This document shows, one piece after another, positions 8,557 through 17,911 of a DNA stretch of 32,148 nt; the first letter of the stretch is position 1, and the number at the start of each line of letters is the position of its first letter. The notes beneath the pieces were generated by a model, which saw only the letters and a list, made by a program, of their open reading frames with translations, was not told the origin of the DNA and did not search any database. Location of the stretch: NCBI GenBank assembly GCA_014763665.1, contig JACXUY010000018.1:1-32148 (forward strand), given 5' to 3'. The position numbers and the translations under genes are program-made. This stretch comes from Gammaproteobacteria bacterium. Its GTDB lineage: Bacteria; Pseudomonadota; Gammaproteobacteria; Thiomicrospirales; Thiomicrospiraceae.

Positions 8557-8691
8557 ATGGAACAACTCTTACAAGCTTTGGGGCTAACTGCTCTCTTTAC
8601 CATTGTATCGATTAGCGTCGTCGGATTACTGATGTGGTTACTCTATCGTCATTTTAACCGTTATCTACCAAAAGAGGACGAAAAACCATGA
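8557..8691 (+). CDS. Small single-span membrane protein (44 aa) coupled to ygfZ
   Basis: An ATG at 8557, 7 nt after GGGG, opens 44 codons whose TGA overlaps the ygfZ ATG as ATGA (8688-8691). The product starts M-E-Q-L-L-Q and has a hydrophobic stretch of about 22 residues (about 9-30) ending in L-L-Y. A basic patch R-H-F-N-R-Y follows, then a charged tail K-E-D-E-K-P. This fits a bitopic inner-membrane protein with a cytoplasmic C-terminus. The four-base overlap, the -10 box upstream and the coherent membrane topology argue it is real. I do not recognise a family. It could assist YgfZ at the membrane, but that is inference. Confidence 0.65.
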   Translation: MEQLLQALGLTALFTIVSISVVGLLMWLLYRHFNRYLPKEDEKP

Positions 8692-9770
8692 ATGAATTAT
8701 GGTATCAACACATGGAGAACCAAGGCGCTGTTTGGCATGAAGATCGACAAAGCATCGCGAATTTTGGCATTCCAGAAATTGAACGTCATATTATGAAGCA
8801 CGGTGCTGTCATGACCAGCCTCTCCCACATGGGACTCATTCGTTTCAGTGGCGAAGATGCTAAAACCTTTTTACAAGGTCAACTAACACAAGACATCAAC
8901 CTAGTCAGTGAAACTCAGGCGCAATTAGCGGGCTATTGTGACCCACAAGGTAACGTATTAGGGTTGGGAGTCTTATTCCTATTTCATGGCGCCTATTACT
9001 GGCAAGTACCACGCAATAGCGTGCTTCCTTTACTCAAACGCCTGAAAATGTTCATTATGCGTAGCAAAGTCGATTGTGAAGACTTTTCAGACCTGCTACC
9101 ACGTTTTGGCTATGCTGGTATTCATGCTGCGCAAGACATTGTCGTGTTACTCAACGAAAAACTAGACGAAACGGCTTATGGTCAACATTATTTACAAGCC
9201 GAAGAATTTGCTGATATTGCTATGATTCGCCTACCGACCGCTCATCCTTGTGCCCTATTCGTTGGTCCTTTACCGGCCATTGGCATTTTATGGGACAGAC
9301 TGGAAACAAATGGCACCAAAGTGGGTACAGACGACTGGAATCTAATGGACTTAGCCTATGGGCTGCCTCAAGTAACTGGCGAATTACAGGGAAAATTTAA
9401 CGCGCATCAACTCAATCTCGATCGCATCGGCGCCGTCAGTTTCAAAAAGGGCTGCTACCCTGGTCAAGAAGTGATCGCACGTACCCATTATCGAGGCAAA
9501 CCCACTAAACGCTTGATGCGCTTCCATACACCTGCTGCGATTCAACCCACTATTGGAGAAGAGCTAGTGGTACATTATGGCGAAGATCGTACTCAAACCC
9601 TAACGGTGATTGCGACTGGGCCCGATCTCAATGAAGGAGCACTAATACTGGCTATTGCCAGTATTAAAGGCGTTGATGATGCCGATGGTCAATTTCAACT
9701 GAGTTCAGGCGAACCCTTAGTGATGGAACCGATGGGATACCGACTGGTTGACTTATCCAATCCGACTTAA
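8688..9770 (+). CDS. ygfZ: Folate-binding Fe-S cluster repair protein YgfZ/GcvT-like
   Basis: YgfZ uses a folate-binding GcvT-like fold and helps maintain certain Fe-S enzymes, including the tRNA-modifying radical-SAM enzyme MiaB. The 360-residue product has the family signature K254-G-C-Y-P-G-Q-E261 with the conserved Cys256, plus F-S-G-E-D-A-K-T-F-L-Q-G-Q-L-T-Q-D at 53-69. The first 35 residues resemble the N-terminus of aminomethyltransferase-like paralogues. The start overlaps the upstream 44-residue ORF, suggesting translational coupling. It is convergent with the hybrid kinase gene, with a shared hairpin between them. Confidence 0.9.
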   Translation: MNELWYQHMENQGAVWHEDRQSIANFGIPEIERHIMKHGAVMTSLSHMGLIRFSGEDAKTFLQGQLTQDINLVSETQAQLAGYCDPQGNVLGLGVLFLFHGAYYWQVPRNSVLPLLKRLKMFIMRSKVDCEDFSDLLPRFGYAGIHAAQDIVVLLNEKLDETAYGQHYLQAEEFADIAMIRLPTAHPCALFVGPLPAIGILWDRLETNGTKVGTDDWNLMDLAYGLPQVTGELQGKFNAHQLNLDRIGAVSFKKGCYPGQEVIARTHYRGKPTKRLMRFHTPAAIQPTIGEELVVHYGEDRTQTLTVIATGPDLNEGALILAIASIKGVDDADGQFQLSSGEPLVMEPMGYRLVDLSNPT

Positions 9771-9777
9771 GCAACAC

Positions 9778-9805
9778 AAGGTCACTGATGAGATTCAGTG
9801 ACCTT
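9778..9805. terminator. Bidirectional hairpin between ygfZ and the hybrid kinase gene
   Basis: AAGGTCACTG and CAGTGACCTT form a perfect 10-bp stem with an 8-nt loop. TTT ends the plus-strand arm. The hairpin includes the kinase stop codon. Placement between convergent genes supports shared termination. Confidence 0.6.
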
Positions 9806-12442
9806 TAACCAATGCGCCAACTTTTCTGCTAGGATGCTTGGGTTAACAGGCTTAGCGATATAATCATTCATGCCAACCGCATAACAACGCGCATCATCGC
9901 CCTGCATCGCATTTGCTGTCATGGCAATAATCGGCACCTGTTGGTTAATACCAACATTAGCACGCAATTCAAGCGTCGTATCAAAACCGTCTTTGACTGG
10001 CATCTGGCAATCCATTAACACAAGATCAAATGGCTGTTGTGCCAAAATCACTAAGGCTTCCTGACCATTGTTTGCCACCGTTGCCGTCAGCCCTTGTTTT
10101 TTTAACAGAGCCAGCGCCAATTTCTGATTAATTACATTGTCTTCAACCAATAATATTCGCGACTGATCTGATAACACCATAGCTTGATCAGACGAAATAG
10201 TCTGACTGGGGCTAGCTTCTGTCTGTTGAACTGATAATTGAAACGGCTGTACCCAGTGTGCCAGTTTACCATACTTAAGTGGTTTAATACGCATTTTGAA
10301 ATGCAGACGTTGCGCGTGCTCTCGCCACTCACAGGCTTGTTTGTGTGTAACAAACAGACTGACGTGATGATATTGCACACATACATCATGTAACAAACTC
10401 AGCGGATGCTCAACAAACTGAAGCACTGAGTCTAGATCAAGCCAAATAGGTGTATTCAATTCGACACCTGACTCCATCAGCAACATCAAATCTTCAAACA
10501 CTTGCACCTGAATATTTAGAGATGCAAGTTGTTCAATGCAACGAGACACTAATGTTGAAGGGCGCATAATGCAAACCAGTTTAGTGGGCTGCGCCATAGG
10601 TTGAAGACAGGGAGTTTTATCAAACACTCGGCATGGCAAGGTGAAGCTAAAAGTAGAACCCTCCCCAACACGACTTGTTACTGAAATCTCGCCTCCCATT
10701 AAGGATACTAATTGCTTGGAAATGGCTAATCCAAGTCCAGTACCACCGAAACCTCTCGTTGACGAACCATCTACCTGAGAAAACGCACTAAATAGTTTCG
10801 CCAGCCCTTTGGGCGAAATACCTATCCCTGTGTCAGCCACATCAAAGCGCAAACTATCCCCAGATGCCGCTACATCAAGATAAACATGACCTTTTTGAGT
10901 AAACTTAATCGCGTTTCCCAGCAAATTCAACAAAACCTGACGCAAACGAACCGCATCAGTCATAATAACCTTGGGCAGGCTGGGTTCAATAAAGTAAGCT
11001 AAATCTAACGACTTAACCTGAGCCGAAGAAGCAACCATATCCATAATACCATCAAGCAGTGGTACCAATTCAACAGGGTCTTCAGTCACTTCGAGCTTAC
11101 CCGCTTCAATTTTAGAAAAATCTAAAATATCATTAATAATTGATAGCAAAGACTCTGAACTGGCTTTAACCGTCTGAGTTAACTCTTTCTGTTCTTCTGT
11201 TAAAGGCGTATCGAGTAGCAACTCTGTCATGCCTATCACACCATTCATAGGTGTTCTGATTTCATGGCTCATATTGGCTAAAAATTCAGATTTTAACTTA
11301 GCAGACTCAAGTGCTTGGTCGCGTGCTTGTTCCATTTGCAGCCTTGCTGATTCGCGCTCAGTGACATCGCGAACCACACCAGTAAAACGACGTTGTCCGT
11401 CTTGCATCATTTCAGTCACAGCCAAATCAATGGGAATCAACTCTCCTGATTTTTTGACTGCCTGTAGATGTTGCGTGAAACCAATTAAACGGGGATCGCC
11501 TTCTTTCAAATAACGCTGCAAATAACCATCATGTGCGCTGTGATGAGGTTCTGGAATGATTAAATTAATATTCCGTCCCACTAACTCTTCAGCTTCATAA
11601 CCCAATACGCTAAATACAGCGCGATTGGCTTCTAATACTATGCCTTGTTCATCAGTAACAATAATAGCATCAACCACCGAGTCCATAATACTTTGTGTTT
11701 TGTGTTGTTCTGCCTGCGCTTGAGACACAGCCAATCTATTACGACGAATAACAACACCAAGCAATGTTAACGCTAATAGGGCAATACCCAACATAGCCAA
11801 GAATGTTTGCCAAGCTTGTGCATCATTTTCTGAATGCAAACTAGAAATGGGGCGAATAACTTCAAGCACCCCGCGAACATCCCCTTCTTTCCAGTCAGTT
11901 TTAGGGGTTCCAGGGTAACTATTATGACAAGCCACACAAGAAGCTTGCATCACATCCGCAACAGCATATCTAAGTACTTTTTTACCTTCCAATACTTCGT
12001 AGCTGGTTACAAATCCGTTTGGATTTTCACGCAAATAAGCCATTGCCTTTTTTTCAAACTCATCATGCAGTCCGCCATTTTCTCTCCAACTAAATGGCAT
12101 ATCGCTATAAAGTCGAACACGATATTCGCTGTTTTGTGAAATCTTGTCACTGAAATCAATGGCAAAAGTAGCAGGTAACGGAACCGCACCCGGAATTTTT
12201 AAATAGTCATGTGTGATGGGAATATTGTGCATACGCAAAGAAGGAATGATGGTGTTAGCGTAAAAGTTACGGAATTCAGCGACTGATTTAGAAAAATTGC
12301 GCGCATCGTCGATAGCCACTTCTTTCATGTGAACATTGGAGCGCTCGTAATGCCACCAAAAGACAGATGAAATTCCAAGAATTAAAACGAAAGCAATGAG
12401 TGGCGAGGCGTAATCAACCAACCAAATCGTGAAACGTTTCAT
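9782..12442 (-). CDS. Hybrid sensor histidine kinase with c-type haem (Tll0287-like) sensor and PAS domain
   Basis: The 886-residue product has these parts in order: membrane span about 14-32; periplasmic Tll0287-like/DUF3365 domain with haem-attachment motif C169-V-A-C-H173; span about 210-232; PAS domain about 250-363; HisKA with M-S-H393-E-I-R-T-P; HATPase with N-A-I-K-F and D-T-G-I-G-I; a degenerate receiver-like segment (about 615-740); and a true receiver with phospho-acceptor D811 in L-M-D-C-Q-M-P. It ends without an Hpt domain, so phosphate must go to a separate partner. The PAS segment contains P-E-P-H-H-S-A-H-D-G-Y, where FixL has its haem histidine. Start: a TTG at 12493 would extend it, but ATG 12442 has GAGGAG 4 nt upstream and begins directly before the first span. 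It likely senses redox state or gas ligands. No cognate regulator is adjacent. Confidence 0.9.
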   Translation of the reverse strand: MKRFTIWLVDYASPLIAFVLILGISSVFWWHYERSNVHMKEVAIDDARNFSKSVAEFRNFYANTIIPSLRMHNIPITHDYLKIPGAVPLPATFAIDFSDKISQNSEYRVRLYSDMPFSWRENGGLHDEFEKKAMAYLRENPNGFVTSYEVLEGKKVLRYAVADVMQASCVACHNSYPGTPKTDWKEGDVRGVLEVIRPISSLHSENDAQAWQTFLAMLGIALLALTLLGVVIRRNRLAVSQAQAEQHKTQSIMDSVVDAIIVTDEQGIVLEANRAVFSVLGYEAEELVGRNINLIIPEPHHSAHDGYLQRYLKEGDPRLIGFTQHLQAVKKSGELIPIDLAVTEMMQDGQRRFTGVVRDVTERESARLQMEQARDQALESAKLKSEFLANMSHEIRTPMNGVIGMTELLLDTPLTEEQKELTQTVKASSESLLSIINDILDFSKIEAGKLEVTEDPVELVPLLDGIMDMVASSAQVKSLDLAYFIEPSLPKVIMTDAVRLRQVLLNLLGNAIKFTQKGHVYLDVAASGDSLRFDVADTGIGISPKGLAKLFSAFSQVDGSSTRGFGGTGLGLAISKQLVSLMGGEISVTSRVGEGSTFSFTLPCRVFDKTPCLQPMAQPTKLVCIMRPSTLVSRCIEQLASLNIQVQVFEDLMLLMESGVELNTPIWLDLDSVLQFVEHPLSLLHDVCVQYHHVSLFVTHKQACEWREHAQRLHFKMRIKPLKYGKLAHWVQPFQLSVQQTEASPSQTISSDQAMVLSDQSRILLVEDNVINQKLALALLKKQGLTATVANNGQEALVILAQQPFDLVLMDCQMPVKDGFDTTLELRANVGINQQVPIIAMTANAMQGDDARCYAVGMNDYIAKPVNPSILAEKLAHWLKVTESHQ

Positions 12443-12529
12443 AATGCTCCTCGTCTGCAGCACTGCTAAGGCTGTCAAGAAATTCCGTGACAATAATTAA
12501 CCTGAATATTTTTATCATCCCCTAACCCC

Positions 12530-12560
12530 ATTATACACCAACTTCCCGAGCTTGCCGCAA
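12530..12560 (-). promoter_or_regulatory. Candidate promoter of the hybrid kinase gene
   Basis: On the minus strand a perfect TATAAT (12530-12535) is preceded at 19 nt by TTGCGG (12555-12560). It lies just downstream of the lysS terminator, giving the kinase gene its own transcript with a leader of about 80 nt. Confidence 0.45.
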
Positions 12561-12571
12561 GCAAGCACAGA

Positions 12572-12604
12572 ACATAAAAGCCAGCAAACTGCTGGCTTTT
12601 ATGT
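12572..12604 (-). terminator. Intrinsic terminator of lysS
   Basis: A 15-bp perfect stem (ACATAAAAGCCAGCA and its complement) with a 3-nt loop lies 17 nt after the lysS stop. The minus-strand 3' arm contains TTTT. The symmetry would let it work in both directions. Confidence 0.8.
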
Positions 12605-12620
12605 AAGGAAATTAACACGA

Positions 12621-14141
12621 TCAGCTGTGTTCTTCGTGTCGCATTTGGGGGAACAAGAGTACATCACGAATCGAAGGTGCATCGGTGAGGAGCATCACCA
12701 AACGATCAATACCAATGCCTTCACCAGCAGTAGGTGGCAAGCCATACTCTAAGGCACGAATATAATCCGCATCATAATGCATGGCTTCATCATCCCCTGC
12801 TTCTTTTGCTCTTGCCTGCTCTAAGAAGCGCTCAGCTTGGTCTTCCGAGTCATTTAACTCAGAGAAGCCGTTGGCAATTTCACGTCCACCAATAAACAAC
12901 TCAAAACGATCGGTGACTTCTGGATTGTCATCATTACGGCGCGCTAAAGGTGAGACTTCCGCTGGATACTCGGTAATAAAAGTGGGTTGAATGAGTTGAT
13001 GCTCAACCGTTTCTTCAAATAAAATGTTTTGCACCTTTCCTAAGCCTGAACCGGGTAGTACTTTGAAGCCTTTGGCTTCGACGATGCGTGTTAGGGCATC
13101 CATATCCTCCAAATCAGCCGCTGTGACATCGGCATTGTATTTCAGAATAGACTGCTTAATGCTCAAACGTTCAAACGGTCCAGCAAAACTGATCAGTGTT
13201 CCTTGATAGTTCAGCTCGGTTGAACCGGTCACGTCTAAGGCCAACTTCGATAGTAAGGCTTCCGTCATATCCATTAAGTCCTTGTAATCGGCATAAGCCC
13301 AATAAAATTCCATCATGGTAAATTCTGGGTTGTGACGCGCCGACAAGCCTTCGTTACGGAAGTTACGATTGATTTCAAACACCTGCTCAAAACCACCAAC
13401 AACCAAACGTTTCAGATAAAGCTCTGGAGCAATACGCAAGTAAAGGGGCATATCCAAGGCATTGTGATGCGTGACGAATGGCTTAGCAGCCGCTCCGCCC
13501 GGAATGGGATGCATCATTGGCGTTTCCACTTCTAAAAAGCCACGCTCAATCATAAACTGACGAATACCAGCAATAATCAACGAACGGCGACGGAAAGTCT
13601 CACGGCTAGGCTGATTGACAATCAAATCGACATAACGCTGACGGTAACGTACTTCGGTATCGTGTAGTCCGTGGAATTTATCGGGTAATGGTCGCAGGCT
13701 CTTTGTCAATAACTCAGCTGAAGTGGCATGAATGCTCAATTCACCCGTATTGGTACGGAATAAAAAACCCGTAACGCCGACGATATCGCCCAAGTCCCAG
13801 TGTTTGACTTCTTCGTAGCGACTTTCACCAATATCCTGACCACGTAAATAAACCTGCATTTGCCCGCTCGCATCTTGCAGGGTGAAAAAGCTGGCTTTAC
13901 CCATCACGCGTTTGAGCATAATACGACCCGCCAAAGTAGCGGTTACGGGCGGAGTTAACTCAGCCAAGGCCGCCTTATCGTAATCGGCATAAGCCTCGTG
14001 CAATGCTTGTGCTAGGGTATCTCGCTTAAAGGTGTTGGGGAAAGCAATACGTTGCTCGCGAATATGTGCTAATTTAGCACGACGTTCGGCAATAACATGA
14101 TTTTCATCAAGATGCTCAACGGCGTTAGTTTGTTCGCTCAT
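12621..14141 (-). CDS. lysS: Lysyl-tRNA synthetase, class II
   Basis: LysS charges tRNA-Lys in the cytoplasm. The 506-residue length matches the bacterial class II enzyme. An OB-fold anticodon-binding domain (about 60-165) comes first. Motif 2 follows as [15 protein letters not shown] near residue 260, and motif 3 as [12 protein letters not shown] near residue 478. AAGGA lies about 8 nt before the ATG. It lies downstream of prfB on the same strand, as in many gammaproteobacteria, but with a 173-bp gap rather than tight coupling, so a separate promoter is possible. Confidence 0.96.
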   Translation of the reverse strand: MSEQTNAVEHLDENHVIAERRAKLAHIREQRIAFPNTFKRDTLAQALHEAYADYDKAALAELTPPVTATLAGRIMLKRVMGKASFFTLQDASGQMQVYLRGQDIGESRYEEVKHWDLGDIVGVTGFLFRTNTGELSIHATSAELLTKSLRPLPDKFHGLHDTEVRYRQRYVDLIVNQPSRETFRRRSLIIAGIRQFMIERGFLEVETPMMHPIPGGAAAKPFVTHHNALDMPLYLRIAPELYLKRLVVGGFEQVFEINRNFRNEGLSARHNPEFTMMEFYWAYADYKDLMDMTEALLSKLALDVTGSTELNYQGTLISFAGPFERLSIKQSILKYNADVTAADLEDMDALTRIVEAKGFKVLPGSGLGKVQNILFEETVEHQLIQPTFITEYPAEVSPLARRNDDNPEVTDRFELFIGGREIANGFSELNDSEDQAERFLEQARAKEAGDDEAMHYDADYIRALEYGLPPTAGEGIGIDRLVMLLTDAPSIRDVLLFPQMRHEEHS

Positions 14142-14314
14142 TATTTAATCCTTTTTTCTTTATTACAAATAAGCGTCATGAGCTGGCGTATTAGCGAAGC
14201 GGTTACAACGCCAATTAACATTGCTGGGCGCACAGCACACAGAAAAATGAGTGTATAAATGATACATAACTTTTTCGAATACTGCGCAACAAGGCAAGAT
14301 AACAGCGCAATCGC
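14142..14314 (-). other. prfB-lysS intergenic region
   Basis: This 173-bp gap holds no ORF of note. Short inverted repeats are present (TGCTG/CAGCA at 14222-14237, TGGCGT/ACGCCA at 14184-14213). None is followed by a T-run, so no terminator is supported. An AT-rich stretch near 14245-14280 might hold a lysS promoter. Confidence 0.3.
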
Positions 14315-15419
14315 TTACAATCCAGCTTTTAAGCTGGCTTCAATAAACTGATCTAAATCCCCATCTAACACGCCTTGCGTATTGCCGACTTCAACGTTGG
14401 TACGTAAATCTTTGATACGCCCCGAATCGAGAACATAAGAGCGGATTTGACTGCCCCAGCTCACTTCCGATTTGCTCTCTTCTAAGGCTTGTTTTTCCGC
14501 ATTGCGTTTGAGCATTTCTAACTCATATAACTTAGCACGCAACTGCTTCATCGCTTGGTCTTTATTTTGATGTTGCGAGCGACCAGCCTGACATTGCGTT
14601 ACCGTATTGGTCGGAATGTGGGTAATACGAACAGCCGACTCGGTACGGTTAACGTGCTGACCACCAGCACCACTAGCACGATAAACATCGATGCGCAAAT
14701 CGGCTGGGTTGATGTCGATTTCAACATTGTCATCAATTTCAGGCGTCACAAAGACAGAGGCAAATGATGTATGACGTTTGTTATTCGAGTCGAAAGGCGA
14801 CTTACGCACCAAACGATGCACCCCAGTTTCGGTGCGCAACCAGCCATAAGCATAGTCCCCTTTCACCGAGATGGTGGCACTTTTAATACCAGCCACCTCG
14901 CCCTCTGAGACTTCCATCAACTCGACTTCAAAGCCTTTGCCTTCCGCCCAGCGCAAGTACATGCGCAACAAAATGTTGGCCCAATCCTGAGCTTCTGTAC
15001 CGCCTGAACCCGATTGAATGTCGATGTAGGCGTTATTCGGATCCATTTCGCCGCTGAACATGCGCGCAAATTCAAGCTTTTCAATCGCTGCCTGAGTTGT
15101 TGCAACCTCTTCAATCACAGCATTAGCGGTATCTTCATCATCTTCGGCTTCGGCCATTTCGAGCAATTCAAGCTGTCCCGTTAGTTCTTCATGAATGCGG
15201 TCAAGGTTAGTCACGACCTTCTCTAAACTAACGCGCTCTTTTCCTAGTAACTGTGCTTTTTCTGGCGTATTCCAAATATCAGCGCTTTCTAGTTCTCGCG
15301 TAACTTCTTGTAACCTTTCTGACTTACCTTCGTAGTCAAAGATACCTCCTAAGCGATTCGCAACGATCGTTTAGATCACGAATGCGGGCAAAAACACTGG
15401 CTAACTCCACCGAGCTCAT
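14315..15419 (-). CDS. prfB: Peptide chain release factor 2 (programmed +1 frameshift)
   Basis: RF2 recognises UGA and UAA stops and triggers peptide release. The long open frame covers 299 codons from 15214, but the family N-terminus is encoded further upstream. ATG 15419 opens 27 codons (ending L-R-R-Y-L), then an in-frame TGA at 15338-15336. Shifting +1 there gives D-Y-E-G-K-S-E-R-L and runs into the main frame. The full protein is 367 residues, the normal RF2 length. The peptide anticodon S-P-F and the catalytic G-G-Q (G-A-G-G-Q-H-V-N-R) are intact. AAGG abuts the ATG without spacing, so initiation may be weak. Confidence 0.96.
15336..15350 (-). promoter_or_regulatory. prfB: RF2 autoregulatory +1 frameshift site
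   Basis: On the minus strand the sequence reads AGG AGG TAT CTT TGA C. An internal Shine-Dalgarno AGGAGG (15345-15350) lies 3 nt before the slippery CTT and the in-frame TGA (15336-15338). When RF2 is scarce the ribosome slips from CUU to UUU and continues at GAC. This is the established RF2 feedback circuit. The E. coli site has AGGGGG in place of AGGAGG. Confidence 0.95.
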
Positions 15420-15514
15420 CCTTGTAACTTAATATCAAACTGTTCATTTTAGCGCATTTTATATGATTACATAAAGCAGAATATTCAGTATGAAATTAAA
15501 AGCGATTAAATTAG

Positions 15515-16531
<1,017 letters not shown>

Positions 16532-16545
16532 TCTACAGGGTTGTT

Positions 16546-17253
16546 ATGTCGGGTTGGGTGGTGTTGAATAATGGCGAGCAAGTGCATTATCAACACCCCA
16601 ACGCGAAACCGGCCTTTCCCCCCATCGAATGTTGCTTAGATGATCCCGAAGGATTAATTCAAATTGGTGGCGCTTTAACGCCTGAATGGTTACTGGCTGG
16701 CTACCGAAGGGGGATATTTCCTTGGTTTAGCGAAGGTGATCCTATCTTGTGGTGGTGTCCCAATCCTCGCACTATCCTCATTCCCAGTGAATTCAAACAA
16801 TCTCGCAGCTTGAGCAAGGTATTGCGCAATGCGGGCTTTTCCGTCACCTTCGATCAAGACTTTAGCACTGTGATTCGACTTTGTGCTCACACTCGTACCG
16901 AAACCTGGATTATGCCCAATATCATCGAAGGCTATAGCGCATTACACGAGCAAGGCTATGCTCATTCAGTCGAAGTATGGCTGGATGGGAAGTTAACTGG
17001 AGGGCTTTATGGCGTTTCGCTGGGCGGTGTTTTCTTTGGTGAGTCTATGTTTAGCCTAGTAAGTAATGCTTCCAAGGTAGCACTGGCTAGCTTGTGTCAG
17101 CGGCTCACAGACTGGCAATTTGACTTCATCGATTGCCAGTTCAGCACCGATCATTTATTGTCATTAGGTGCTAAATCCATACCAAGAGAGGACTTTTTGA
17201 TCTTGCTCAATCGTGCCTTTGATAAGCCAGATCGATTAGGTCTGTGGCATTAG
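16546..17253 (+). CDS. aat: Leucyl/phenylalanyl-tRNA--protein transferase
   Basis: Aat transfers Leu or Phe from tRNA to proteins with N-terminal Arg or Lys, marking them for ClpS/ClpAP degradation. The 235-residue length fits. Motifs include G-L-I-Q-I-G-G-A-L-T-P-E-W-L-L-A-G-Y, R-G-I-F-P-W-F, W-W-C-P-N-P-R, G-G-L-Y-G-V-S-L-G-G-V-F-F-G-E-S-M-F-S and D-C-Q-F-S-T-D-H-L-L-S-L-G-A. An AGGG element precedes the ATG. It ends 7 nt from the convergent monooxygenase gene. Confidence 0.95.
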   Translation: MSGWVVLNNGEQVHYQHPNAKPAFPPIECCLDDPEGLIQIGGALTPEWLLAGYRRGIFPWFSEGDPILWWCPNPRTILIPSEFKQSRSLSKVLRNAGFSVTFDQDFSTVIRLCAHTRTETWIMPNIIEGYSALHEQGYAHSVEVWLDGKLTGGLYGVSLGGVFFGESMFSLVSNASKVALASLCQRLTDWQFDFIDCQFSTDHLLSLGAKSIPREDFLILLNRAFDKPDRLGLWH

Positions 17254-17260
17254 GCTTTTC

Positions 17261-17611
17261 TTAAGCAAACACTGGCGCATCATAGTCTTCTGGTTCATCG
17301 CTGTAAACACAGACGTTCCATTGCTCAATTAAGCCGTCTTCAGCTTCACAATATTTAGCAAAAAACTCAACAATTTCCTTACGCTGACAATGTGCGTTAA
17401 AAGCAGCTTCATCGCGCCAAATTTCATTAAATACAATCGGAAAGCTCTGACCATCCGCATTAGGATTACTGACAAGACGCGTAACTCGGTAACTGATACA
17501 CCCATCTTCTCTCAGTGTGTTGGGTTCTAGTGCCTGCAACAGACGAAACACTTCTTTCTCTTTACCCGCTTTGGGCAAAAATTGGGCTAAACAATAAAGT
17601 TGACGAGACAT
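17261..17611 (-). CDS. Antibiotic biosynthesis monooxygenase (ABM/YgiN-like) domain protein
   Basis: This 116-residue soluble protein has the one-domain dimeric ferredoxin-like fold of ABM proteins. Typical points are the early A-Q-F-L-P-K-A-G-K-E strand, L-R-E-D-G-C-I-S-Y-R-V, the central N-E-I-W-R-D-E-A-A-F-N-A-H strand-helix and the later F-F-A-K-Y-C. Relatives such as YgiN oxidise quinols, but many members are uncharacterised. It is the last gene of the minus-strand operon that begins with tlpA, 12 nt after the 95-residue ORF, with AAGGA about 9 nt before its ATG. A quinone or thiol-linked oxidative role would fit the operon but is inference. Confidence 0.75.
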   Translation of the reverse strand: MSRQLYCLAQFLPKAGKEKEVFRLLQALEPNTLREDGCISYRVTRLVSNPNADGQSFPIVFNEIWRDEAAFNAHCQRKEIVEFFAKYCEAEDGLIEQWNVCVYSDEPEDYDAPVFA

Positions 17612-17623
17612 AGTTTACTTTCC

Positions 17624-17911
17624 TTACAAATGCTTGCGGCCTAAAATTTCCTGACTGAAGCCCAAGGCATCAGCATCATCGCCTGGAATCCATCCCAAGC
17701 AGCTGCGTACTTTCATCGACTGGTAATTACGCCAAATTGGCATAAGGGTCACAATACCCCAGAGCTTTTGCCCACAACTCCAACCCACTGGCGATGGATG
17801 CGCGGCCCACCAATCGTTGTTAACTCCGAAATGTTTGGTTTTTAGCACCAAATGAATGGCTAACTTCCAGTAGCGACGCATAAACGCAATGCGCGTTGAT
17901 AATTCATTCAT
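17624..17911 (-). CDS. Uncharacterised 95-aa protein coupled to the mini-adaptor
   Basis: I do not recognise this family. The 95-residue product is basic and Trp-rich in its first half (R-R-Y-W-K-L, N-D-W-W-A-A-H, V-G-W-S-C-G, P-I-W-R) and ends with an acidic D-D-A-D-A-L-G-F segment. There is no signal peptide, and hydrophobic stretches are too short for a sure membrane span. Its ATG overlaps the TGA of the upstream adaptor gene as TGATG (17913-17909), which strongly suggests it is translated and belongs to the same unit. It contains one Cys in S-C-G-Q and one near C-L-G-W. Confidence 0.6.
   Translation of the reverse strand: MNELSTRIAFMRRYWKLAIHLVLKTKHFGVNNDWWAAHPSPVGWSCGQKLWGIVTLMPIWRNYQSMKVRSCLGWIPGDDADALGFSQEILGRKHL

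Noticed and set aside
14184-14237. Inverted repeats between prfB and lysS as a terminator
   Set aside because: Stems are only 5-6 bp and no T-run follows on the minus strand.
14323-14338. CCAGCTT/AAGCTGG palindrome at the end of prfB
   Set aside because: It encodes the conserved C-terminal residues A-S-L-K-A-G-L of RF2, and the 2-nt loop makes a hairpin unlikely.
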